This document shows, piece after piece, positions 1 to 9,100 of a stretch of 43,640 nt of DNA. The first letter of the stretch is position 1. Each line of letters starts with the position of its first letter. The DNA comes from Grimontia marina (GTDB lineage: Bacteria; Pseudomonadota; Gammaproteobacteria; Enterobacterales; Vibrionaceae). The position numbers were made by a program, and so were the translations under genes. The notes under the pieces were generated by a model, which was not told the origin of the DNA, did no database searches, and was given only the letters and a program-made list of their open reading frames with translations. The DNA is taken from NCBI RefSeq assembly GCF_900060185.1, contig NZ_FIZY01000041.1, forward strand, positions 1-43,640. The letters run 5' to 3'.

Positions 1-634
1 TGCAGTTCTGTCCCGGTGTGACCACTTTTTTCTGCTGGCCTTTTACCGTCCAGTCAGCCCCAATTTTGGGGTTAAGGTCGATATCAACTTCGTCTTCATA
101 AAACACCGGATGGTCAACACTGCATTTGTCCAGCGCCTCACTTATCTGAGCGAGCTTTTCTTCCTTGTCAGGGTCTCGAATATTGAGGGTAGGTGCCGCC
201 CTACGCCAGACGATCCCGATTTTCGGTAACCAACGCCTGACCGTAGAAGCCGCCACTGTACTTTGGAATACATCATTGAGCTGCATCGTTAAAAGCTCTG
301 TACTCCAGCGGCTTCGCTGATAACCGAAATCCTGCGGGGAAAACTGAACCAGAATAGTCAGCATCGCACACATTTCGCTAACGGGAAGCGTTGGCGGTCT
401 GCCAACAGGCAAAGCGTGCAGGGCATCCATACCACCTTGAGTAAACCAGTCAATCCACCTACCCACTGAGGAGCGGGCTGCACTGATAATACGGCAGACA
501 TCGACAATCGTTTTGCCTTCGTGGAGTTGCATGAGAGCAATAAGTCTGCGGGCATAATCCTTGTCCTTGGTAGTCTGTATCGCTTTTTTCATCCTACGAC
601 GTTCGCCACGAGGTATCGGTGCTATGATGGCCAT
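1..634 (-). CDS. IS630-family transposase, 5' part (runs off the left edge)
   Basis: Reading the minus strand from an ATG at 634 gives an open frame of 211 codons that reaches the window edge without a stop. The N-terminal ~130 residues look like the paired helix-turn-helix DNA-binding region of IS630 transposases (segments CRIISAARSSVGRWIDWF and STVRRWLPKIGI). The segment YEDEVDIDLNP followed by GADW marks the start of the DDE catalytic domain, with the first catalytic Asp. A good ribosome binding site (AAAAGGA) lies 9 bases upstream of the ATG. The second and third catalytic acids and the other terminal inverted repeat are outside the window, so activity cannot be judged. The start-side end of the element is somewhere between about 700 and 770. 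IS630 elements insert at TA, and several TA dinucleotides there could be the boundary. Confidence 0.85.
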   Translation of the reverse strand, partial: MAIIAPIPRGERRRMKKAIQTTKDKDYARRLIALMQLHEGKTIVDVCRIISAARSSVGRWIDWFTQGGMDALHALPVGRPPTLPVSEMCAMLTILVQFSPQDFGYQRSRWSTELLTMQLNDVFQSTVAASTVRRWLPKIGIVWRRAAPTLNIRDPDKEEKLAQISEALDKCSVDHPVFYEDEVDIDLNPKIGADWTVKGQQKKVVTPGQNC

Positions 635-740
635 CACTCAGTCCTTTTGTCGGTATGTTTCGGTTTGGCGATTGATCAGATCGCACAAAGCGGACTGAGT
701 TTCTCTTATCTTTGAGATCTACTATTAGGAACAGCTATTT

Positions 741-761
741 AGGGAGCGTTGGCTCCCTTTT
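741..761 (+). terminator. Short hairpin with a T-run at the start-side end of the IS630 copy
   Basis: AGGGAGC and GCTCCCT pair around a 4-base loop and are followed by TTTT on the plus strand. It could be a terminator insulating the insertion sequence or part of the element's end. The stretch 762-1256 is AT-rich, holds no convincing gene, and is presumably the promoter region of the secreted protein that follows. Confidence 0.35.
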
Positions 762-1256
762 GGTTGCCACCCTCCTCAAAGAGATGCCCAATCATCGTAT
801 TTTGTATGGGCCTCTAAGTAATTGCGTCACAATCAAAAATTCCCAATCTCAATAGAATTTCTCCATCTCAATATGCAAAATATTGCGCAACATCTTTCGA
901 TGTGATCGTGTGCTGAATATCGGCGTTGTTCTATTCAAAATCGCCATATTCCAATTTATGAAGCGCGAAATATTTATGGATTTCCTATATTAAGAATAGG
1001 TGGATAGGAGTGAATGGAAACTCACATCTTCCTTTAATAAGCCGTGACATGGTCATTGAATTTCAACAATAATATTAAAATAACTTAAATAAGTTACCTT
1101 GATTTTTCTTGTGTCTATATCAGGCTTATTAGCTGATTTTCAGTTATCTAGGCTGATTTTAGAATTATTAACCAAAGGTCTCTTGTTCGATGGATAAGAA
1201 CCATTCGGCATACAGATCACAAGTTCATTCAGTAATTAGCTTATTAGGACGCTGAT

Positions 1257-2993
1257 ATGAAAAATAAGTTATTAAGCATTGCTTGTTTCTCCATAGCATT
1301 TCTCGCGACTTCAATTGTTAACGCAAAAGATGGTTATGAGGTATGGGCATCAGATCAATCCAATTCAATTTCCGATGCTGCTGGCGTTGGTGTGAAAGGT
1401 AGTTATTTGTGGATCTGGGATTCAAAAGATATTGAAGCACAACTTTCTGGATATGGTGATGCAAAACCAATTGGTTGTGGAAAAAATAATAATGGTCAAT
1501 CAGTAAATAATGCCGGACCGTGTGATTTATTAGATATATTCCCTCAAGATCTCATGGAATTTAACGCTTTCGGTAATCCTACTGGTAATCGCTTGTCAGA
1601 TCTTAATGGATTTGGACGACTGCATGGTGTAATCGCTGATCCGCAAAACCGGTATGTAACGGCGAATATTTTCGCGCCTAGCGGTGGCTATGTTGGCATT
1701 ATTGATACACGTACCAAAGGTGCGGTGGCGTTGTTTCGCGTAACAGGGACAAATGACGGTGGTAATGTCGGCACTCGCTCAGTGCATATGTCATTTTGGG
1801 ATGCCTCTGGCTCTGCGATCATCATTGCCAATCTTAATGGTAAGGTATTGGAAAGAATAAATATTATTCGTAATGAATCAGGTAAGATTAAACAAGCTTT
1901 GTTTAATCGTTCTGCTAGTTTGGGTGTGGGTAAGTCAATGTCAGTGACGGTGCCTGCTACCTATTTTTCTGGCAAAAATCAGCAAGGGAATAAGTTGATT
2001 GGTGGTATTGTAGGGGATTATTCGGAAGCTGATTTTGGTGATTTAACGCCAAATGGCTATTGTAAAGAAAATGGTTGTTTATCTGGCTTTGATGGCACAT
2101 TTGGAGGCAGGCCGAATAACGTCATTATTTGCCCGATAACTTCAAAGAATAACAATCTATATATTACATTGGGCGGGGGTGGATTATTAATAGCAAAAGC
2201 TAACACGACGCCAATGATGATTGTTGGTGAGTACGGCAATGAAGCCGTTAATGGTGCTGGTTGCGGTGGAGTAGGAGTGGGTACCGATATGTGGATCAAC
2301 GGTGGGGTGTCTGCATCAAATGCTGGAGCGACTCAATCAACATTTTCGATGTACACCATTGATGATACTGAATTTAGTGCTTCGGCTAACTCTGAAAATA
2401 CACCAATGCCTACTGAGGTATTTAAAGATCCTACTAACACCAAAACCAATGGCAATGTAAATGGCATTAATTTGGTTAATCAAACGGGTCAGTTGCCTGA
2501 TGTAACTACACGAAGAGACGCACACGGCGCTGTGGCGACAACGGATGGAAATTATGTTCATAACGTTGACCGTATTCAAAATGTGGTCGAGGTTTTTAAC
2601 GCAACGACTTTTGAGCGGACGACCTATGATTTGACCTCTTACGATGGCCAAGGGTCTGGCATTGGCCCATGTGCAGCTAAATCTGTTGATGATGACGAAG
2701 GACTTCCAATTAACGACCCAACACCAGATCTTTTAGATGCGACGCCGGATGGAAAATACTTAATGGTAGCCCTAAGAGGTCCTAGACCTGTCTCGGTGGG
2801 GCACTCTGCTCAGGGCTCTTGTCCAGGAGTGGGTATTATTGAAGTGCTCAATGATGGAGAAAGCGGCAGATTACTTGGCGTGCTGCGTTCAACGAATACC
2901 GTCGATAACTCGATGGCTCCGGCTCCGGGGGGATATCCTTATTCAGGCAGAGAGCATTCTGATGTTCATGGGGCAATCGTAGTGAGAAAGTAA
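1257..2993 (+). CDS. Secreted beta-propeller-like protein of unknown function
   Basis: 578 residues with a clear Sec signal peptide (MKNK, hydrophobic core, cleavage expected after VNA around residue 23). The mature part has many short beta-type segments and repeated phrases such as GVIADPQNRYVTAN, DATPDGKYLMVAL and HGAVATTDGNYVHNV. These resemble YVTN / lactonase-like beta-propeller blades. It has eight cysteines after the signal peptide, an even number that suits disulfides in the periplasm or outside the cell, and several conserved-looking His positions (LHGV, SVHMSF, DAHGAV, DVHGA) that could bind a metal. TAGGA sits a few bases before the ATG. It stands alone between an IS630 fragment and a small minus-strand gene. 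I do not recognise a characterised family, so substrate and role are unknown. Confidence 0.75.
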   Translation: MKNKLLSIACFSIAFLATSIVNAKDGYEVWASDQSNSISDAAGVGVKGSYLWIWDSKDIEAQLSGYGDAKPIGCGKNNNGQSVNNAGPCDLLDIFPQDLMEFNAFGNPTGNRLSDLNGFGRLHGVIADPQNRYVTANIFAPSGGYVGIIDTRTKGAVALFRVTGTNDGGNVGTRSVHMSFWDASGSAIIIANLNGKVLERINIIRNESGKIKQALFNRSASLGVGKSMSVTVPATYFSGKNQQGNKLIGGIVGDYSEADFGDLTPNGYCKENGCLSGFDGTFGGRPNNVIICPITSKNNNLYITLGGGGLLIAKANTTPMMIVGEYGNEAVNGAGCGGVGVGTDMWINGGVSASNAGATQSTFSMYTIDDTEFSASANSENTPMPTEVFKDPTNTKTNGNVNGINLVNQTGQLPDVTTRRDAHGAVATTDGNYVHNVDRIQNVVEVFNATTFERTTYDLTSYDGQGSGIGPCAAKSVDDDEGLPINDPTPDLLDATPDGKYLMVALRGPRPVSVGHSAQGSCPGVGIIEVLNDGESGRLLGVLRSTNTVDNSMAPAPGGYPYSGREHSDVHGAIVVRK

Positions 2994-3199
2994 CCTTAGC
3001 TAATTCGTGCTTGCAGAATCGGCGAGTATTTGCGGTTTGTAAGCATGAAACTGACAAATTTGACCTACCCTCAGGTGTTTGCCCTGTATAACGCTACCAA
3101 TCATCACTCAAGTGTTTCAAAGTAAAACTTGTATTCACTGACACCATCTATGCGAACGCCTTTTTCTCTTAACTCAAGGTACTGCTTCATTTTAATGGT

Positions 3200-3517
3200 T
3201 CAGAAGTCCATTGCCTTCAGCGCAAGGATGATCCGCAGTTCATCCATTGAATGTGATTTTGCCTCAGAGCTGCACGTACCGCAGACAACATGGGTCTTCG
3301 GCTTAAAACCAATCTGATTAAGCCAGTGCAAGTCTTTGGGTTCTTTACGTGTACCGCAGAAGTTGCATTGATTCTCTTGTTTCAATGCCGCTTTTTCCCT
3401 CAATTCCTTCGGACTAGGTGAATTGGCTGATGGGGAATTTTCAGCCTTCTTATTACCACCGAACTGAGAAAACTGAACGACATTAGACATTGGGTTTGGA
3501 CTTATTAATTGAGTCAT
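3200..3517 (-). CDS. Small zinc-ribbon-like protein, unknown function
   Basis: About 105 residues from the ATG at 3517; a longer reading from a TTG at 3523 is possible. The first 45 residues are polar and Ser/Asn/Lys-rich, probably disordered. The C-terminal half carries CNFCG and, about 31 residues later, CGTCS, a CxxC...CxxC pair typical of a structural zinc site. A perfect 12-bp inverted repeat starts five bases upstream of the ATG, so the ribosome binding region would lie inside an RNA hairpin. It has no operon partner. The coding quality and paired CxxC motifs make it more likely real than the overlapping plus-strand frame at 3129-3317. The function cannot be inferred. Confidence 0.55.
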   Translation of the reverse strand: MTQLISPNPMSNVVQFSQFGGNKKAENSPSANSPSPKELREKAALKQENQCNFCGTRKEPKDLHWLNQIGFKPKTHVVCGTCSSEAKSHSMDELRIILALKAMDF

Positions 3518-3521
3518 ACCC

Positions 3522-3554
3522 AAACAACCTGAATCCTGTATCTTCAGGTTGTTT
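3522..3554. repeat. Perfect 12-bp inverted repeat with 9-base loop
   Basis: AAACAACCTGAA and TTCAGGTTGTTT are exact reverse complements separated by nine bases. On the minus strand the hairpin ends right before the start of the zinc-ribbon gene and could mask its ribosome binding site. On the plus strand it is followed by AGTTATTTATT, so it could be a weak terminator, although no plus-strand gene precedes it. The remainder up to 3851 is AT-rich and shows no gene. Confidence 0.5.
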
Positions 3555-3851
3555 AGTTATTTATTGAAGTGCACCGCATTCTTTAAAGGAGTGACGTGTC
3601 TCATCCGTGAAACTTTCTTTCTATATTCCCCCAGATTTATCTCAGTAACTGTCTGCTTTAACAATTAATCTGATTTCTACAGTGTCTCAGTCTTATTTTT
3701 AAATCAATATTCTCATAATTGAATTTACCTCAATCTTTTCTAGCTTATTTTTCGATACGAAATTTTATTTGCGCCTGATTTGTGATTTGGGTGTGCTGAT
3801 TAGGCTTAACACGCTTTACAACCATTAGACGTAATTTATCGAGGAGATAAG

Positions 3852-4736
3852 ATGTATTTCTTTAAGAAAGCGATATGGGTGCTGCCGGTATTCTCACTCG
3901 GACTCACCGCTTGTGGGGGGGATGACGCGAATACGTCAGCCTCCGTACCGGGGGACGCGAATAGTCTCCCTTTACCGGGCGCGCCGGTTTTAGCACAACC
4001 GACGGTGGGGGCGCTCACAGATGATGCTTATTCTGTCACTTTCAGCTGGAGTAGCGCTGCGAATGCGACGGGATATACCCTGTGTAGAAAAGATGAATCA
4101 CAAGACGGTAACTGTGCAAAGTTGGGCGAACCAACGACCGATACATCGCTGACTCTGCCTCTGAGTTTGGACACGCCGGCTAACTATTTTGTATTGGCCA
4201 AAAACAGTATGGGCTCAACAGCGTCTGCTGAGATAGCCTTATTTCCCAAACCAGAGCAATTTACTCTTGTTGAAACGGAAGTGAAAACGTTCCAAGATCG
4301 CTCTCTTCAAGTCAGATTCAGTTGGAATGATGTCAAGTACGCGCAGAGCTATACCCTTTGTAGAAAAGATGAATCACAAGACGGTAACTGTGCAAAGCTG
4401 GGCGAAACGACTAACGATACATCGCTTACTCTGAGTTTGGCCCCACTGGAAAATTATTTGTCTGAATTTTTTGTGCTAGCCGAAAACAGTACGGACAAAA
4501 CACCGTCTGTTGACCAACCCTTACCGCCAGAACAACTGACTAAGATGATAAACTACATCAAGGCCTCGAATACCGGGGTAAATGACAATTTTGGTTACTC
4601 GGTATCTTTGTCAAAGGATGGCAACACCCTTGCGGTGGGGGCTTACGGTGAAAGCTCTAACGGTACTAGCGAGGAAAACGACGATATGCCGACGGCCGGC
4701 GCGGTGTATGTGTACCGCTTTGACGGCAGCCGTTAG
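3852..4736 (+). CDS. N-terminal piece of the FG-GAP lipoprotein (Fn3-like modules plus first blade)
   Basis: This is the 294-residue product if translation stops at the TAG. It contains the lipoprotein signal, both Fn3-like modules (roughly residues 45-130 and 135-225) and only the first FG-GAP blade, ending [10 protein letters not shown]. The truncated lipoprotein could still be exported and acylated, but a single blade cannot close a propeller. A GC-rich low-complexity spacer ([13 protein letters not shown]) separates the lipid anchor from the first module. Confidence 0.6.
   Translation: MYFFKKAIWVLPVFSLGLTACGGDDANTSASVPGDANSLPLPGAPVLAQPTVGALTDDAYSVTFSWSSAANATGYTLCRKDESQDGNCAKLGEPTTDTSLTLPLSLDTPANYFVLAKNSMGSTASAEIALFPKPEQFTLVETEVKTFQDRSLQVRFSWNDVKYAQSYTLCRKDESQDGNCAKLGETTNDTSLTLSLAPLENYLSEFFVLAENSTDKTPSVDQPLPPEQLTKMINYIKASNTGVNDNFGYSVSLSKDGNTLAVGAYGESSNGTSEENDDMPTAGAVYVYRFDGSR
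4074..4406 (+). repeat. Near-identical 57-bp direct repeat inside the Fn3-like modules
   Basis: 4074-4130 and 4350-4406 match at 55 of 57 positions by eye (differences G/T and T/C) and encode the same [17 protein letters not shown] phrase in both modules. The DNA around them is much less similar. This points to recent duplication or gene conversion of that segment. Confidence 0.8.
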
Positions 4737-4802
4737 ACGCAGGAGGGCTACATCAAGGCCTCGAATCCCGGGCAAAATGACAGCTTTGGCAGAACGGTAT
4801 CG

Positions 4803-5858
4803 GTGTCAGGGGATGGCAACACCCTCGCGGTGGGGGTGCCATGGGAAGATACACAATCCGCAGGCATCGATCCATCACATGATGATACTGATACTTCTTT
4901 TAATTCCGGCGCGGTGTATGTGTACCGCGTTGACAATGGGAATTGGACGGAGGAGGCCTTCATCAAGGCCTCAGATCCCGCGAAAGGTGACTACTTTGGT
5001 AACGTATCTTTGTCTTCGGATGGCGATACCCTCGCGGTGGGCGTTTCTAACAGAGAGCACGGTGCCGGCGCGGTGTATGTGTACCATTTTAACGGTACCG
5101 ATTGGGCGGAGAAGGCCTTAATCGAGGCCTTGAATAAGGAAACAGGTGACCACTTTGGCACATCAGTATCTTGGTCAGAGAATGGAAAAACCCTCGCGGT
5201 GGGGGCTAATACGGAAGGATCTGACGGTACTGACAAGGGAAACAACAGTATAAGCCTTGCCGACGCGGTGTATGTATACCGCTTTACCGACAGTTGGACG
5301 TACGATGAGGCCTACATCAAAGCCTCGAGTCCCGCGACGATTGACAAATTTGGTCACTCGGTATCTTTGTCATCGGATGGCGCTACCCTTGCGGTGGGCG
5401 CTATAGGGAAAGATACCTATACCGGCGCTGTTTATGTGTACCACTTTGACGGTAGCAGTTGGACGAGGGAACAATACATCCAGGCTTCAAATAAAGGGGC
5501 AGATCACTACTTTGGCTACTCGGTATCTTTGTCATCGGATGGCAACACCCTCGCTGTGGGGGCTTATAAGGAAAAGTCCAATGCCCAAGGCATTAACGGA
5601 GAGGAGATCAACGATGAATTAGACAGTGCGGGCGCGGCGTATGTGTACCACTTTGACGGTAGCAACTGGACGCAGCAGGCCTATATCAAGGCCTCTAATA
5701 CCGGGGCAGGTGACGAATTTGGCAAAGTGGTATCTGTGTCAGGGGATGGCAACACTCTCGCGGTGGGGGCTAATAGGGAAGATTCCAGTGCCACTGGCAT
5801 TAACGGTGACGGAAACATTGGCGGTGGAGGTGATAGCGGCGCAGTGTACATCTACTAG
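4803..5858 (+). CDS. C-terminal FG-GAP blades of the interrupted lipoprotein
   Basis: This is an open frame in the same phase as the lipoprotein piece, carrying most of six FG-GAP blades and ending GAVYIY. The GTG at 4803 falls in the middle of a blade (VSVSGDGN) with no sensible ribosome binding site or signal peptide. It is therefore the downstream half of the interrupted gene rather than an independent gene. Several DNA segments, for example around GGCAACACCCTCGCGGTGGG, recur in every blade, and this makes long open frames appear in other phases as well. Confidence 0.5.
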   Translation: MSGDGNTLAVGVPWEDTQSAGIDPSHDDTDTSFNSGAVYVYRVDNGNWTEEAFIKASDPAKGDYFGNVSLSSDGDTLAVGVSNREHGAGAVYVYHFNGTDWAEKALIEALNKETGDHFGTSVSWSENGKTLAVGANTEGSDGTDKGNNSISLADAVYVYRFTDSWTYDEAYIKASSPATIDKFGHSVSLSSDGATLAVGAIGKDTYTGAVYVYHFDGSSWTREQYIQASNKGADHYFGYSVSLSSDGNTLAVGAYKEKSNAQGINGEEINDELDSAGAAYVYHFDGSNWTQQAYIKASNTGAGDEFGKVVSVSGDGNTLAVGANREDSSATGINGDGNIGGGGDSGAVYIY

Positions 5859-5878
5859 CCCATACCAGTAGTCACAAT

Positions 5879-5941
5879 AGACGCGCCCAAACACGGTGTT
5901 GCACCAGACCGAGAGGTGAAATCCGTGAATCGGGCGCGTCC
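5879..5941. repeat. Long imperfect inverted repeat after the FG-GAP gene
   Basis: GACGCGCCC and GGGCGCGTC enclose 44 bases, within which CACGG and CCGTG can also pair, giving a two-tier hairpin. There is no T-run on either side. The purpose is unknown; it may help end transcription from the FG-GAP gene, or be a mobile-element remnant. Confidence 0.45.
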
Positions 5942-6062
5942 ATATCTATCCCAATGGCTCGGTTTCTTTTTGTAGGCTCAACCGCCAATGCGCTAAAATA
6001 ACAAAGTGAATGCGACACTTTTTGTAAATAGAGCTAAGTCAGAATTGTCCAAAAATCATTTC

Positions 6063-6093
6063 CAAAACAAAAAGGGAGCCACTTGGCTCCCTT
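6063..6093 (-). terminator. Rho-independent terminator of the RND efflux operon
   Basis: On the minus strand AAGGGAGCCA pairs with TGGCTCCCTT and is followed by TTTGTTTT. It lies about 20 bases past the permease stop codon. Confidence 0.85.
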
Positions 6094-6114
6094 GGCATTT
6101 CCTTTCAGCCTGCT

Positions 6115-9100
6115 TTAAGCAGCCTCCACCTTCACCCTGAAGAAAATCGCATAGAACAGCGGGATCACTACCAAGGTCAGGATGGTTGCGAACAGCAGAC
6201 CAAACATAATGGTCACTGCCATGCTCTTGAAGAAGGGGTCTATTAAGAGCGGGGCAACGCCCAGAATGGTGGTGAATGCGCCAAGCAATACCGGACGGGC
6301 GCGGCTGAGGGCGGCGTCGATAATCGCATAGCAGGGCGCTTTACCATCGCGGATTTCTACGTCTGCCTGATCAACCAATACAATGGCGTTTTTCACCATC
6401 ATACCAATCAAGCTCAGGAAGCCGAGGATTGCCATAAACTCAAACGGCGTCTGGAAAACAATCAAACCGACCGTCACACTTACCACTGCCAGTGGGGCAG
6501 TCAGCCAAATCACCAGTGGTTGGCGCAGGGCGTTGAACATAAAGACAACGGCCAGAATCATGGCTGCGAAACCGTAAGGTGCAGAAATCACCAGACCTTC
6601 GTTGGCATCTTTCGAGGCTTTGTATTCTCCGTACCACTTGAGCTCGTAGCCCGCTGGCAGGTCAATGGCTTCAATCTTGTTACGGACATCGTTGAACGCA
6701 TCCGCTGTCAACACACCCGGTGCAGGGTCAGCCTGAACCAGAATGGTTGGTACGCGGTTGATTCGGCGAAGAATCGCATCCTGATACACCACGTCGACTG
6801 AATCCACCAACTGGCTTACCGGAATAAAGGTGCCTACTGCAGGGCTGAATACTTCGGTGTTTTCAATCGCACGCTGGTGGTTGCGTTCGCTTTCAGGAGC
6901 GCGCACCACAATCGGGATCAAGTCATCACCTTCACGGTAAACTCCCACGTTACGCCCGGTCAGGGTTTGGGCAATCGCCTGGTTAATCTCCTGCGTGGTC
7001 AGGCCAAATCGCTGTGCTTCTTCGGAAGAATAAACAGGGCGAAGTACGGGCACTTGCTGACGCCAATCGTCTTGCACCGCAATCAGGTTATCGTCGGCCA
7101 ACATGATGGCTTTTGCCTGCTCTGCCAGTTGACGCAGCACCGCGCTGTCAGGGCCTTTAAAGCCAGCTTCGATTTTCTTACCGCCGCCACGGCCAAGCAT
7201 GAACTTCCATACCTTGATAGAAGCGTCAGGGTATTTCGCATCCAGTTCACTTTGCAGTTCGCCGAGAAGCGGAGCGATTTTGGTGTAATCGTCGATATCA
7301 ATCAGCAACTGACCATAGCTCGGGTTTCGTGCTTCTGGTGCGTACGTCAGCATAAAGCGAAGGCCACCACCGCCAATCAAGCTGGTGATATTGGTAATGC
7401 CTTCTTTGGCTTTCACGTCTTTCTCGATGTCTGCGACCACGGCTTCGGTGCGCTTGATGTCTGAGCCTTGCGGCAAGTAGACATCAACCACGAACTGAGG
7501 ACGTTGAGATTCCGGCATAAAGCCCGGTGGAACGAACTGCACACCCCAAATCGCGGCGGCCATTGTACCGAACAGCAAGGCACAACTGATGATGCGGCGA
7601 TTCAACACCCAGGTCAGCAAAGCTTTGTAACCTGTCACTATACGACCCGGTTTCTTATCGGCTTTTACCGGCTTCACTTTGAGGAAGTCATGGCACAGCA
7701 TTGGCGTGACAGTAACGGCAAACACCCAGCTCAGGAACATGGAATAGAGGATCACCCAAAACAGGGAGCCCGCGTATTCGCCCATGTCTGATGGTGACAA
7801 ACCAATCGCACTGAATGCGCAGATACCGACGACTGTGCCGCCAAGCAGAGGCCATTTGGTGGCGTTCACCACGTCTGAAACCACAACCTTGCGGTCTGCA
7901 TCCGGTTCTTGCTGCAATCGCACCAGAATACCGTCTGTCACCACGATGGCATTATCCACCAACATGCCAAGCGCGATGATCAACGCACCCAACGAAATAC
8001 GCTGCATGGCGATATCTTCAATCAGCATGATGCAGAGCGTGCCTGCGACAGTCAGCAGCAAGACAAAGCCGATAATCACACCGGAACGGACACCCATAAA
8101 CAGCAGCAGTACCACAAATACGATGGCAACCGCAGCAATCAGGTTGTCGATAAAGTTGGAAACAGAATCACGCACCGAGTCAGACTGCATGGAGATAACA
8201 TTCAGCTCCATGCCGAGCGGACGCTGACTTTCCAGTTCTGCCAGACGCACTTTGACCGCATCACCCATATCCACGACGTTACCGCCAGTGACATTCGAGA
8301 TACCAAAGCCGATCGCGCGCTCGCCGTTGTATCGCATCAGCATGGTGGAAGGTTCTTTGTAGCCTCGCACGATGTTGGCGATATCGCCCAGACGCAGCAC
8401 GGTGTTGCTATCACCAACGGCGACTTGCAGGTTTTTCAGGTCGGCAACGGAATCAATGCTGGAGCTTGGGATCACCGGAATACGCATCGCTTGGGTTTCG
8501 ATGCTGCCCGCAACTGTCACCAGATTTTGCTTTTGCAGCACCTGAAAGACTCTCTCTGCAGACACACCAAACTCTGCCAGACGTTCGCTGGAGATCTCGA
8601 CGAAGATGGTTTCCTGCTGTTCCGCCAAGGTCGCGGTTTTCGCCACGCCCGGTACCAGCACGATTTCACGGCGAAGGGTATCGACATAATCCTGCAGCTG
8701 CTTATCGCTGAACCCTTCTCCGGTCACGGCAAAGAACAGGGCGTATACATCCGCAAAATCGTCGTTAACAATTGATGGGCCAGCGCCTGGAGGCAGCTGT
8801 CTTTGGGCGTCAGAAACCTTGCGGCGCAGCTTGTCCCATACCTGCTGGAGGTCAGCATTGGTATTGGCGAACTCAAGTTTGATTTCAACCGTCACCTCAG
8901 ACATGCCTTGCATGGAGACGGATTTCACCTCTTTGAGCTCCTGAAGTGATTGCACCGCGCCTTCGATCACGTCGGTCACTTCGTCAGAGACTTCCTGTGC
9001 TGTTGCGCCGGAATACGGAGTGACAATCACCGCCTGACGGATAACAAATTCCGGATCTTCAAAACGACCGAGTTTGAGGTAGCTGATGTAGCCGCCAATC

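Larger units (their letters stand above)
3852..5858 (+). pseudogene. FG-GAP repeat lipoprotein interrupted by one in-frame TAG
   Basis: The frame from 3852 to 5858 (669 codons including the final stop) is continuous except for a TAG at 4734-4736. Upstream is a lipoprotein signal (lipobox LTAC, Cys about residue 21), then two Fn3-like modules that share the phrase [17 protein letters not shown], then FG-GAP repeats. Blades have the pattern [24 protein letters not shown]...GAVYVYHFDGSNWT. Counting through the TAG gives seven blades, the number needed for one integrin-alpha-like propeller. At every other blade junction the residue at the TAG position is Trp (SSWTRE, SNWTQQ, GNWTEE), so TGG to TAG is the simplest explanation. 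The start has a strong AGGAGA site. The intact protein would sit on the cell surface or in the periplasm, with a likely adhesion or ligand-binding role. A sequencing error or genuine readthrough would make it functional. Confidence 0.8.

Noticed and set aside
4582-5121. 179-codon frame inside the FG-GAP gene in another phase
   Set aside because: It is a by-product of the repeated DNA. Its translation is the same out-of-frame phrase repeated (RCMCTALT...).
5879-5941. Integron attC site
   Set aside because: No GTTRRRY / RYYYAAC core sites at the ends of the hairpin, and no integrase or cassette array nearby.
6383-8775. Several long plus-strand open frames (up to 288 codons) across the efflux permease gene
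   Set aside because: They lie antisense to a full-length, well-conserved RND permease, have no ribosome sites and give His/Gln/Arg-rich low-quality proteins.
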